A program made the position numbers and the translations under genes. Below the pieces are notes generated by a model. That model was not told the origin of the DNA and did not search any database. It saw only the letters and a program-made list of their open reading frames with translations. From the NCBI GenBank assembly GCA_905182715.1, contig CAJJCP010000014.1:17408-81407 (forward strand): a DNA stretch of 64,000 nucleotides, read 5' to 3'. Positions within the stretch are counted from its first letter, which is position 1; each line of letters opens with the position of its first letter. This DNA comes from an uncultured Candidatus Poseidoniales archaeon. GTDB taxonomy: Archaea; Thermoplasmatota; Poseidoniia; Poseidoniales; Poseidoniaceae. Positions 17,858 through 28,200 of the stretch are shown one piece after another.

Positions 17858-19846
17858 ATGAGGGACAACTGGCCGCCAGCAAAAATCGCCCTCAACCCTG
17901 AAAAAAGGGTTCTCTTTCTTACTAAAGACCTCGAACTCATCAAGCAGCAACTGTATAATGGGCTCGATTTGAAAATGGAAGATTTATCTGTTGAGGATTT
18001 ACTTGATGACATCAATACAGATGTCATGACGCCGGCATGGGTTTGCTTTGACCACGATCCTGCCGAGATTGCAAAGAATGCATATGCGGGCCTAATGCAT
18101 AACGGATTGAGAGTGTTTAATGAAAATGCACTCAAGAATGGGAACTTCGAGGTTATTGTTTCCGGGCAACGGAAAGGAACCGGCTCTTCACGGGAAACCG
18201 CCCCGCAGTGCGAACGTTGGGCTGGAATTAATATCGTCATAGCTGCATCTTTTGCCCCGATTCATGCACAGAACAACATCAACCTTGGACAAATTATGGG
18301 CGACCATTCAATGCTTGAACGGTTGCAAAAAGGCGAAAACATTGCTCTTGAAGAATTCACTTCCCGCTACGATAAAGTCACCCAAATTATTCTCGAGAAG
18401 GGTGGTTTGTTTGCATTTGCTAAATCACTCAAGAATGGAGAAATCGAACTTCCACCCTTAGATACTCCTCCTCGGCCAATGACCATGGCTGAGAAAATTA
18501 TCGCTCGGAACCTCGTAGGGCAAGTAGAAGGTCAGTGTGTCAAACCAAATGACCCCGTTATTGCTCAAGTCCAAGGCGGGTATTCGCATGAATTCACCAC
18601 TGCTCAAGTTCATACATTCCTCCAGAACGAGTATGGTGAAGATTACACGCTACCAAACCCAAGTAAATTTGCGGTTTTCGAAGACCATCTGCTGTATGCT
18701 CATCACAACCCTAAATTTGTCCCACACATGGATAAAATTCAAACTCTTCGAGACCTCCAAGTTGAGTTTCAGAAACATACCTTAGTTCGCGATTACTCTG
18801 CAAAAGATGGCGTCTCGCCTGGAATTTGCCATCAAGTCGCCAGAGAAGAATTCATTGAAGTGGGCGATTTCATTCAAGCCACAGATTCGCATACCTGTAT
18901 GGGTGGCGCATCAAACGCACTCACTTGGGGCGTTGGGGCGACTGAATACGCAAATCTCATCAGCGCTGGATTCACTTCGATCAAGGTTCCCGAATCGATT
19001 CGTTTCGATTTAGTCGGCACACTCGTACCAGGTTGTACTGCTAAAGACGTCATCCTCTACATCTTAGCCGACCACGCTCGTGAAGAATTAACGCTCAATA
19101 GGAGCATGGAGTTTGGCGGAGAAGGATTAGCCAGCCTCTCTATTGATGAACGCGCTACACTCTGTAACATGGCAACAGAGTGCTCAGGCCGAACTGGCAT
19201 TTGTGAAGCCGATGATTTATTGTTTGAATGGATGATAAAATCTCAGCCCCATTTAGATTTAGAAACTCAGAAGAGCCGAGCTGTTCATGCTGATGAAGGA
19301 GCCCAATACCACGGTGGGGTTCACGTCATCAACATGTCAGAGATACAACCCATGGTAGCCCATCCCGGCAACCCTGACGAAGGGATTCCGAGTGACCCAA
19401 CCAACGGCGCAAACATTGCCGATATTGGCGATGTTTCAATCGATATTGCCTATGGAGGCTCGTGTACCGCCGGTAAAGCAGACGATGTTGCCTACTATGC
19501 TCAAGTGTGCCAGGCTGCTGAAAATGCCGGCCTTGTTGTCAAAGAAGGCGTGGACTTTTACATCCAATATGGGTCTGGTATCGTGAAAGATTTGGCTGTG
19601 AGCGAGGGATGGCATGATTTGTTCGGACGGGTCGGTGTCAAACTCATCGACCCCGGCTGTGGCGCTTGCATTGGTGCAGGGCCCGGCGTTTCGATCACCC
19701 CTGAACAAGTGACTGTATCGGCAATTAATCGAAACTTCCAAGGGCGCTCAGGACCTGGAAAACTCTACCTCGCCAGCCCGTTAACTGTGGCTGCTTCTGC
19801 TTTCATGGGCACCATCACTTCATGGCATGAAGAATTGTTTAACTGA
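17858..19846 (+). CDS. aconitase-superfamily hydratase with N-terminal swivel domain (homoaconitase/isopropylmalate-dehydratase/aconitase-like)
   Basis: One 662-residue chain carries both parts of an Fe-S hydro-lyase, with the small swivel domain first. The swivel signature DDINTDVMTPA is at 50-60 and the substrate loop GQRKGTGSSRETAP at 103-116. The Fe-S domains follow, with cluster ligands Cys347 (DSHTCMGG), Cys601 and Cys604 (DPGCGACIGAG). Standard LeuC-LeuD or AcnA fusions have the swivel domain last; AcnB has it before the Fe-S domains. The substrate (citrate, isopropylmalate or homocitrate) cannot be assigned, and no leucine- or lysine-pathway gene is adjacent. Confidence 0.88.
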   Translation: MRDNWPPAKIALNPEKRVLFLTKDLELIKQQLYNGLDLKMEDLSVEDLLDDINTDVMTPAWVCFDHDPAEIAKNAYAGLMHNGLRVFNENALKNGNFEVIVSGQRKGTGSSRETAPQCERWAGINIVIAASFAPIHAQNNINLGQIMGDHSMLERLQKGENIALEEFTSRYDKVTQIILEKGGLFAFAKSLKNGEIELPPLDTPPRPMTMAEKIIARNLVGQVEGQCVKPNDPVIAQVQGGYSHEFTTAQVHTFLQNEYGEDYTLPNPSKFAVFEDHLLYAHHNPKFVPHMDKIQTLRDLQVEFQKHTLVRDYSAKDGVSPGICHQVAREEFIEVGDFIQATDSHTCMGGASNALTWGVGATEYANLISAGFTSIKVPESIRFDLVGTLVPGCTAKDVILYILADHAREELTLNRSMEFGGEGLASLSIDERATLCNMATECSGRTGICEADDLLFEWMIKSQPHLDLETQKSRAVHADEGAQYHGGVHVINMSEIQPMVAHPGNPDEGIPSDPTNGANIADIGDVSIDIAYGGSCTAGKADDVAYYAQVCQAAENAGLVVKEGVDFYIQYGSGIVKDLAVSEGWHDLFGRVGVKLIDPGCGACIGAGPGVSITPEQVTVSAINRNFQGRSGPGKLYLASPLTVAASAFMGTITSWHEELFN

Positions 19847-19989
19847 TTTGGAAGGGCTCAAAGTCCTGAAAAAGGAAGTTCGTTGATGATCTTCAGTCTT
19901 AGACATTAAAAACCGTCGGTCGGCAAGGTTGCTTACCACAAAGGCCCGATGTCATTGGGACAAAGGAGGACCTGTGTTGGAGGAATACC

Positions 19990-22095
19990 ATGACTGGCAT
20001 CGCACAAAAACTCGCATCAAATCAAAAGCAGGTTGCAATTTCTGAGTTTTTTGAAAAGAATAAGCATTTTCTTGGGTTTGATTCGTTAGCCCGTTCGCTC
20101 ATCACGGCAGTTAAGGAGGCTGTTGACAATGCATTGGATGCATGTGAAGAGGCCCGTATTTTACCAACCATCCGAATCCAAATCACCAAAGTCGATGCAC
20201 AGAAGGACATCGTCCGAATGGTTGTTGAAGATAACGGCCCCGGTATACCTCAGAAGAGTATTGAGAAAGTCTTCGGGCAACTCCTCTTCGGTTCGCGCTT
20301 TCACGCCATTCGACAATCCCGTGGCCAGCAAGGAATTGGAATTACTGGCGTAGTCATGTATTGTCAATTAACCACGGGGCGAACAACCCATGTCCGTTCA
20401 AAAATTGCCACAGAACCAACTGCTGCTTTTGTCGATATTGGACTTGATACTCGGAAAAATAAAGCAACAAAGGCAAATGCTGGCCGCGAAATTTGGTATA
20501 ACGAAGATGGATCTGGAAAAGAACACGGTACTGAAGTAACTGCTGAAATGAAGGCGAAGTACCAGAAAGGACGCCAGAGTGTTTGGCAATATCTTCGAAT
20601 GACCAGTATCGTCAACCCGCACGCTGAAATCATTTTTATCGACCCTGATGGGGAAAAACATCATTGGACTCGAGTCACTGAAAGGCTACCAACAAAAGTC
20701 GAAAGTATCAAACCGCACCCTCATGGCATTGAATTGGGCCAATTACAACGAATGATTGCTGAGTCAAACGACTTGAATTTGAACCATTTCTTACTGAATA
20801 ATTTCTCCGGAGTTACAAATCGCGCTCGTAAAGAATTGTGTGAGGCTGCAGATATTCCGGGAACAAGGAAAATGAAGACCGTCAAAGGCGATGATATCCG
20901 CCATCTGTTAGAGGCCTTCCAAGGAGAACGATTATTCAACGGATTACCCGTCAAATTACTCAAGCCTCCAACAAATTGTTTGTCGCCAATTGAAGAATTG
21001 CTTATCAAAAAGGGGCTTTCAAAAACCATTGACTCCCGTTTCGTATCAACGCTCACTCGAGTTCCAAGTGTGACGCAGGGAAACCCTTTCCAGATTGAAG
21101 TTGGATTGATTTTCGGAGGCGATATGGCCGCAGATAAGCCGGTTGAAATTCTTCGGTTTGCAAACCGTGTTCCACTGATGTACCAACAGGGTGGTTGCCT
21201 ACTTACCAAGGCCATCGAGAGCGTTGATTGGCGCCAATATGGATTAGATCAAGCTGGTGGAAGAGGTGTGCCCAAAGGACCGGCGGCGGTTCTCGTTCAC
21301 CTTGCCAGTACAAATGTTCAATTTACTTCTGAAGCAAAGGAGGCTCTTGCCGACAATGCGGAAGTCATGGAAGAAGGGAGAAAGGCAATGCTCGAAATGG
21401 GGCGAGGCTTGCGAAAGCATCTCGAAAAGAAAAAGAAAATGGCGAAGACCAAGGAAAAGTTCGAACTCATCAATGATATTTTACCTGCTATCGCAAAGAA
21501 ATCTGCTGAAATTCTTGAACGCCCAGTGCCAGAACTCTCTGGCTCAATCACCAAGATCATGTCGGCGGTTATTTCTGAAACTACAACTGAATGGAATAAG
21601 CAGACGAAACAAACCGACGTTGAAATTGTATTGTTCAATTACACAAGCAGGGTGCGTGCCTACACCATACTTGCAACCTGGCCGGAAAAGTCGGGGGCGA
21701 AGATGGAGAATAATGAAACCGGGGGGCGCAAGGAAGCACTCGGTGTATGGGCTTGGAAACTCGAATCATTACAACCAGGTGAGAGGAAATCAATTGCCTA
21801 CAGCCTTAGCGGATTAGAACGCGGAGATTGGACGGAGACTGAAGTCTTGTTCCGTGGCTCTCAAGATGTGATTGGAGCAACAAAGATGGATGAGAAATTC
21901 CTTCAAGAAATTCGTCGTCAAGAACAAATCATGGACGAAAGTGGTGTTGATTCTCCGGAAGATGAGGGTGAAGAGGATGAGCCTCAAAATGAACCTGAAA
22001 AGAAAGAAGTTGCAGAAGTGCCTGCTGAAGAAACCGTTGAGCCGGCTATCGCTCCGCCGGAAGGACAACGCACCCTCTTTGGAGGTGATGTCTGA
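19990..22095 (+). CDS. top6B: DNA topoisomerase VI subunit B
   Basis: The 701-residue ATPase subunit of the type IIB topoisomerase contains the GHKL ATP site: N box EAVDNALDACEE (43-54), G1 VEDNGPGIPQ and G2 GQQGIGITG. A helix-2-turn-helix segment (near RARKELCEAADI) and the transducer domain follow. The C terminus after about residue 640 is an acidic, Glu/Pro-rich tail. Together with subunit A it relaxes and decatenates DNA. GGAGG lies just before the ATG. It overlaps top6A by one base. Confidence 0.96.
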   Translation: MTGIAQKLASNQKQVAISEFFEKNKHFLGFDSLARSLITAVKEAVDNALDACEEARILPTIRIQITKVDAQKDIVRMVVEDNGPGIPQKSIEKVFGQLLFGSRFHAIRQSRGQQGIGITGVVMYCQLTTGRTTHVRSKIATEPTAAFVDIGLDTRKNKATKANAGREIWYNEDGSGKEHGTEVTAEMKAKYQKGRQSVWQYLRMTSIVNPHAEIIFIDPDGEKHHWTRVTERLPTKVESIKPHPHGIELGQLQRMIAESNDLNLNHFLLNNFSGVTNRARKELCEAADIPGTRKMKTVKGDDIRHLLEAFQGERLFNGLPVKLLKPPTNCLSPIEELLIKKGLSKTIDSRFVSTLTRVPSVTQGNPFQIEVGLIFGGDMAADKPVEILRFANRVPLMYQQGGCLLTKAIESVDWRQYGLDQAGGRGVPKGPAAVLVHLASTNVQFTSEAKEALADNAEVMEEGRKAMLEMGRGLRKHLEKKKKMAKTKEKFELINDILPAIAKKSAEILERPVPELSGSITKIMSAVISETTTEWNKQTKQTDVEIVLFNYTSRVRAYTILATWPEKSGAKMENNETGGRKEALGVWAWKLESLQPGERKSIAYSLSGLERGDWTETEVLFRGSQDVIGATKMDEKFLQEIRRQEQIMDESGVDSPEDEGEEDEPQNEPEKKEVAEVPAEETVEPAIAPPEGQRTLFGGDV

Positions 22096-23192
22096 TGTCT
22101 CGAACACGCACCGCAGAAGAAACAAAAACTGCAATGCATAAAGTCGTTGCAGAAATGTATGATCGAATCGTCAAAGGTGAACCGCCTACGATGACTCTAC
22201 CTGTTCGGACAAAAACCAACATCGGTTTTGATAAGAAACTCGGCGTATACAAGTACGGTAAAAAGCAATCAGTGCGCGATGCAACCAGCCTTGGTTCAGC
22301 CAAACAACTCCTTCGAACGTTACACGTCGTTGAATTCATCGAAGAAATGTTAGATGCTGGAAAATCTTCAACCTTGAGAGAAATGTACTATATTTCCGAA
22401 GGATGGGGAATGGGTAAATTCGGAAGCCAAAATGATTCCAATAACTTGGCTGAAGATTTGGAAATTGTAACAAAGTGTTTGCGTGAAGATTTCAAATTGC
22501 GTCCTGAAGAAGACGGTGCTCGTATGATTGGAAATTTGACTCTGCGTGAACGGAACCGACGCGGCGAATGGATGCGAATCAATGCGCGAGATGACGTTGG
22601 CGATTCAGGATACGGCGTACCGTATAACGTGGAATTAGAGAAGATTGAACTGCTTGAGCATGATATTGATTTCATCATGGCCATAGAGACTGGTGGTATG
22701 TTTGACCGTTTGATTGAGAATGGATTTGATGAGCAGTACCGTTGTGGATTATTGCACCTCAAAGGCCAACCTGCTCGTTCGACCCGACGAATCATGAAAC
22801 GAATGAGTGAAGAATGGGATTTGCCCGTTGTTGTCTTCCTTGACGGCGATCCGTGGTCCTTCCGTATCTTTGCATCAATCGCTTATGGTGCTATTAAAAC
22901 TGCACACATTTCCGAATATTTGGCAACACCATCAGCGACCTATCTCGGTATTACTGCGGACGATATTGTCGCATACGAATTACCAAGCGACGATTTGTCG
23001 AAGAAGGATGTAGAAGCATTGAATGCTGAACTCACCGACCCGAGATTTGCCGATAGTTGGTGGCAAGAACAAATCAACATGATGCTCGAACTTGGCAAGA
23101 AAGCTGAACAACAATCCTTGGCAAAGTATGGTTTAGATTTCGTAACTGAAACCTACTTACCGGAAAAATTAGCCGAATTAGGATTGGCTTGA
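22095..23192 (+). CDS. top6A: DNA topoisomerase VI subunit A
   Basis: The 365-residue Spo11-like subunit cleaves both DNA strands. The catalytic Tyr is Tyr98 or Tyr99 in LREMYYISEGWG, in the winged-helix (CAP-like) domain. The Toprim domain has VFLDGDPWSF as its acidic metal-binding motif. It starts within the stop codon of top6B (TGATG), so the two subunits are translated together in the usual archaeal B-A order. Confidence 0.96.
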   Translation: MSRTRTAEETKTAMHKVVAEMYDRIVKGEPPTMTLPVRTKTNIGFDKKLGVYKYGKKQSVRDATSLGSAKQLLRTLHVVEFIEEMLDAGKSSTLREMYYISEGWGMGKFGSQNDSNNLAEDLEIVTKCLREDFKLRPEEDGARMIGNLTLRERNRRGEWMRINARDDVGDSGYGVPYNVELEKIELLEHDIDFIMAIETGGMFDRLIENGFDEQYRCGLLHLKGQPARSTRRIMKRMSEEWDLPVVVFLDGDPWSFRIFASIAYGAIKTAHISEYLATPSATYLGITADDIVAYELPSDDLSKKDVEALNAELTDPRFADSWWQEQINMMLELGKKAEQQSLAKYGLDFVTETYLPEKLAELGLA

Positions 23193-23234
23193 CACGCGCA
23201 AGGATTCATTGAGGAAGAAGGCTGAGGATAGACC

Positions 23235-24266
23235 ATGGCAGAGGGGGCATCACAAAAGTCTCCTTGGGCTTCACGCTTGGCAATTTTAGGCGCTCTTTTC
23301 CTTGTGATTGGTGCAATTCTTGTGTCTGCACAGAAAGAAACAATCGATTCGGTGTACGACCCTCGTCAAATATCGGTCACGGAAATTGTAGGAGAGGGTT
23401 CAGTAACCTTTGAAGTTGAACAGAAAGGGTGTTACATGGCAATAGTCATGAAAGGTGAGTCCGACATGGATGTTACATTAACTCCAATTGATGGTTCTGC
23501 TGCTGCATCTGAAGACCTTTCACCAAAATCATGTTTTTCGGATTGGGCTCCAATGGCTTCTGATGGGGAAGTTTTTGAAATTCATGAAGAATGGATTGCT
23601 GGGGCAAATGGCGAAATGCTTGCCCAAAGTACATGTAATGAAGGATGTGAAGGACAAACCGTTTGGATAGTCCATGTTGATAATTGGGCATTAGAACTTC
23701 TCAATTCGACTGGCCTGGTATTTGGATTTGCCATCTGTTGCTTGGGTTTTCTTTTCCTCCCTGTTGCTGGTATTCTGGCGTACTCTGCCCGGAGCAATAC
23801 GATTCATGGTACCGTAAGGGTAATTGATGGAGATGAAGGGTTGCTTCAATCATTTGGAAGTCAAGAAGAAATGTTGGAGGCATTACACGATGTAAACAGC
23901 CCGATATACATGGGCTCTGAGAAAGAAGATGTTGGAGAAATCTCGGGAAGTGATGATGGGTTTGTTGATGGTTCCAAGGATGTTATGCAAGGAACTCTCA
24001 TGACAACTGAACAAGTCTACGCGTTCATGAGAGGAGATGCGCCCGAAGAAGTTCACAAAGTCAGTGATCCTTTTGCCGATTCCCCGGCACCCGTCACAAA
24101 AGCAGTCGAACGCCCTGTTGCAAACATTACTGAGATTTCAGACTGGGACGCCGGAGGGGCGAACGAGAGTCTCAAATCGTCAACCCCTTCACCTCAGCCA
24201 AAGCAAAAAGAAAGCAAAGCCAAAGAGACTGATTCGAACGGTTGGTCTGCCTGGGATGACTTGTGA
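23235..24266 (+). CDS. two-pass membrane protein with acidic cytoplasmic tail, unknown
   Basis: The 343-residue protein has a transmembrane helix at about 14-32, an external loop of about 125 residues with four or more Cys (including STCNEGCEG) that could form disulfides, a second helix at about 161-183, and a long polar tail rich in Asp, Ser and Pro. No family is recognised. It follows top6A by 42 bp on the same strand. Confidence 0.62.
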   Translation: MAEGASQKSPWASRLAILGALFLVIGAILVSAQKETIDSVYDPRQISVTEIVGEGSVTFEVEQKGCYMAIVMKGESDMDVTLTPIDGSAAASEDLSPKSCFSDWAPMASDGEVFEIHEEWIAGANGEMLAQSTCNEGCEGQTVWIVHVDNWALELLNSTGLVFGFAICCLGFLFLPVAGILAYSARSNTIHGTVRVIDGDEGLLQSFGSQEEMLEALHDVNSPIYMGSEKEDVGEISGSDDGFVDGSKDVMQGTLMTTEQVYAFMRGDAPEEVHKVSDPFADSPAPVTKAVERPVANITEISDWDAGGANESLKSSTPSPQPKQKESKAKETDSNGWSAWDDL

Positions 24267-24457
24267 AGACTTGACCGTATTGTATCACTTCCAAGTCACG
24301 GTACATTGATTTCTTACGCGATTTAACTCTCAGCGATTATTCTTCGAACACCGCTGGAAAGAACGATTCGAAACATTGACTCTACCTCTTTGTGAGGTGT
24401 GAGACGCTTATTTTGAGCGACGGATTCAAAGAGTGCTTGTGTCTAGGTAACTCCGAG

Positions 24458-25222
24458 TTGACCAGTGTGGAAGATATTGACACCGCCCTAACCCTGCTTC
24501 AAAACAAGCTACGTCGGCAGATTCTCGAACGCTTGGTTCGTGAACCGCACTACCCTATGCAACTTGCTGATTTACTCAATGTGAGTCAACAAGCAATTGT
24601 CAAACATTTACGTGAATTAGAACGTGGAAATTTTGTGACCAAGATGAAAGTAGCGAGTGAGAAAGGTGGACCTCCTCGGACTATTTACAGCGTTCAACAG
24701 TCAATTTCTCTGCGTATAGACCTCGGGCCAGACTTGTTCCTTTGTGAACAACGTAGCCTACCAGCGGGAGGGCCAATGCGATTATCCAACCGTTTGCCAA
24801 ACACGACTGAGCATGTGGTCAAATCAGTCAGCGGACGCAAGAAAATCTCAGTTGGTGAGGGAATGGCCCATATTCAACACCTTAACGGCGTACTCGAAGG
24901 AATCGATGCTCAAAGAGATGCAGTTATTGCTTTACATCAGCATATCCGGAATCGCATATCGGCTGGAGTTGATGCCGACTTTGATCATTATCAACAACGT
25001 ACCATGGTCCACAGCATTATCGAGGCTCCAGAACGGAAGTTGGATCTCAGCAATTTACGTAGAGAATTACAACTTGGACAAACCGAAATGGCCACCTTGC
25101 TCGAGGAGGTCCGTAACAGGCTTGAACGCCAGTTATCAGACCGTGCCGGGCATGTCATCGCTGTTCCAAACAACTCGGACCTCCGATTCTGGCTTGGCTC
25201 ACTCCCTCGGAAGAAGGACTGA
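24458..25222 (+). CDS. winged-helix (ArsR-like) transcriptional regulator
   Basis: A start near the TTG at 24458 or GTG at 24467 fits best, because the HTH follows at once; in-frame GTG/TTG codons also occur at 24392 and 24413. The domain ALTLLQNKLRRQILERLV, then MQLADLLNVSQQAIVKHLRE, GNFVTK and a wing ending RTIYSV, is an ArsR-type winged helix. The remaining roughly 170 residues are helical with a coiled-coil-like stretch (LRRELQLGQTEMATLLEEVR) and probably dimerise or sense a signal. No metal-binding Cys pair is present in the DNA-binding helix. Target genes are unknown. Confidence 0.75.
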   Translation: MTSVEDIDTALTLLQNKLRRQILERLVREPHYPMQLADLLNVSQQAIVKHLRELERGNFVTKMKVASEKGGPPRTIYSVQQSISLRIDLGPDLFLCEQRSLPAGGPMRLSNRLPNTTEHVVKSVSGRKKISVGEGMAHIQHLNGVLEGIDAQRDAVIALHQHIRNRISAGVDADFDHYQQRTMVHSIIEAPERKLDLSNLRRELQLGQTEMATLLEEVRNRLERQLSDRAGHVIAVPNNSDLRFWLGSLPRKKD

Positions 25223-25234
25223 GGCTCTACCGAA

Positions 25235-28200
25235 TCAGGAATCGTTACCGGCCAAGACCGATACAAGAGATGATTGCTCAGCCTTTCGGTCCAAGACATC
25301 TTGTCGTCGTCCGCGTCCAACGAGGTAAACCACGCCGAACAAGGCGAGGGTCAACAGAATAACTGCAAATGGAAGGGCCGTTTTACCGACGACTTCGCCT
25401 GCAACGTCCAAAATACCGCCGCTCGATTCCAATTCATTGACAACTCGCTTGATGTTATCACTTTCTTGTGTCTCCACGATTGAATTCGAAGGATCAACAA
25501 CGACATAGACACCATGGCTACCTGCAGATACAGGATAGAGGAGAACCAATTCGATTTCCTTGTAATCTTCAGTATCATCAGGTGCAAGAAGAGCTCCAAT
25601 GACTTGGCGCATGACAATATTTTCATCATCGCATCCGTTCTTCTTGATTTCATTAAGCGTATCAATATCAGAATTTGGATACTCGCACAAGACAATTTCA
25701 ATATCAGTTGCATGTGTGTTTCCGTTGTTTTGTAGAACAACTCGTATTGGGATAGTTGTATCAACATCACCTGTGAAGTCAGATGCTGTTACTTCTGAAA
25801 TAACCAAGTTTGGAGCGCGCAGTCGAAGTGTGACGACGAACTCATTACTATCGAGGTTCTCAGCAGCCCAAGATGGTGAGTCATCATGGTCGCCGCCGTC
25901 AAGCATGTTGCCCATCTTTGAAACGACCTTGAGGCCAATGCTACGGGTATCGAGTTTTGCTGACGGTGCAATCTTCACAATAGCAACAACAGGATAAGTC
26001 GTGTAAGGATCCATCATTGGCATGAAATACCGGTCATCGGATTCGAGGTAAACACAACGGTCGTTCAAATCCGCAAAGACTGTTGCAGGGTCGATTGAGG
26101 CGTCTTCGTCTCCAGTGACTGTGGCGATTGAGGCAACCGTTTCACATTCTTCTTCGGTTGTCAAATCTGTTCCAATTTGCTTTACCAAGCGCCATTCAAC
26201 AGACCAGCCGTCAAGTGCGCCCATTCCGGGCAACTCGTTCCAAATCAATGCTTCACCGTCACGGTTAGCAGTGTGGTTGTTGAGAGTTGGCCAATCAGGA
26301 ACGTTTCCATTATTGGTGATGTTCAATTCAAAACGAACAATGCGCCCTGGAGCTGATGTCTTAATGGCATTGTCCACAGTTGAATCCATGCTAATTTGCA
26401 TGTCATAGAATTCCTGTACGTAGACCGGAATGGTCTGTGTATAGCGTAGTCGTGTAAGACGGCCACTTGCATCAGGGTATGATTCTTCAGAGAAGGTCTG
26501 GAAGACTACCATGTACACACCTGCTTCAACTTGATCTGGTACATTCATGTCAATTTCGAAGATTTGGTCTGTATCTCGGGACAGTTCCTTGAGAGTTTCA
26601 CGAGGAACTTGGATGTCCCAGATGACGTCAACGCCTGCTGGGTCTGTTACTCGAGCGAGTCGGTAATCGAAACGGTCTGGCCCGTTACCAAGGTTCATGA
26701 CCGTGGTTGTGAGACTGACTTGTTGACCTGGGTTCACTGGTAGGACTTCTTGTCCGTTGAGCGTCATCATATCTTCGTCGGCGATGTCTGCACTTGCAAC
26801 CAAGGAGTAAACATGGTTAACATTGGTTGAAAGAATCTTAGAAGCCGAAATTCGAGGATATCCGTCAAGATACGCTTTGAGAATCACAGCAGGTCCAAGG
26901 CCAGCAGAAGCGCCCGTTGGAGCACAAACTTCTACGCCAACTTCGTAGGTGACATATTCAGCACCAGGTGGGAGTGTCCAGGCTCTTGGCTCACTCATAT
27001 CAACTGAATTGCCACCAGGAGCATTGGCAAAGTCAAGGGTCAAAACCCAGTTATCAACTCTCCATGCATCCATCGAAATCGTATCTGGCTTCACATCAGG
27101 TGCACCTGGCGTGACAAAGACCAAATTTCCAGAATCGAAATTCTTGGTGACATCAATTGGGTAGGTCACACATTCTCCAGGATCAACGTATTCACTGGTA
27201 TCAAAGATTTCCATAACGATGTTTCCGGTCGAACGAATGGATACGAATACACCGAGTTCGAGAACATCGTAGGTTCCCTTTTCGATTGACTTGATCGGTT
27301 CGCCTTCAGACCAACCTTTGAGATAAATCACAAACGCACCTGGGTCTTCAGATGTAGGGACGAGAACTTCCAGATTCTTCGTCACTGATTGTCCAGGGTC
27401 TAATTCGACACTGGTTGGGAAGTTAACAGCCCAGTTAAACGGCAAGAGCCATTCTTGTTGGCCTTCCAAGGTGTAAGGGTCCCAGAAGATAAAGCGGTCA
27501 TTGACGTTCCCTGTGTTAGTAATAGTAATTGAGAAAATCGCTGTCTGTCCTTGTTCAACATCCGCCATACTGTGCGAAGTATCGAGGTTTATTCCGTGCA
27601 CTACGTCCATGAGCGTACGCGTGATAATATCGGATTGAATCGCTGGGTCTTTGTATGATTTCGCAGTCACAGAAATATCTGCAATTTGGTCGGCATCAGC
27701 TTGGTAAACTGATGGAGCACGAATACGCATGTAGAACCGAATGTCTTCTCCACCTTCGAGGAAGATCGCCGTATCTGGCATGATGGTCGTGTGGTTATCA
27801 GCAAAGAACAAGGTCGCTGTCCAATTTTGAGGAACTCCAGAGATATTGAGTCCAAATGTATCTGCGACGAGGTCTTTTGGACCAGGTGTCGAATTGTTCA
27901 TCGTCATGTTGTAGATAGTTTGTTCTCCAGGTTCAATAACGTGGTAGAATGTTTCTCCATCTTGGAATTCAACATCGACTTGCCCAGTAAGAACGTGTGA
28001 GTAACAGATCGTAAAGCGATTGTTATTGGCTTCCTCACTGCACTTATTGGTATCGGACCAAGCAATATGCGCACCGCTGCCCAAATCATTCGAGAATGCT
28101 GGAGGCATTCCGAGACTCGGTTGGCTGCCTGAATTTGGACCAAGTTTGTTACTTGCCCACGAAGTGACTGCAACTGCGTCCCAAGGGTCCAATGCAGTAA

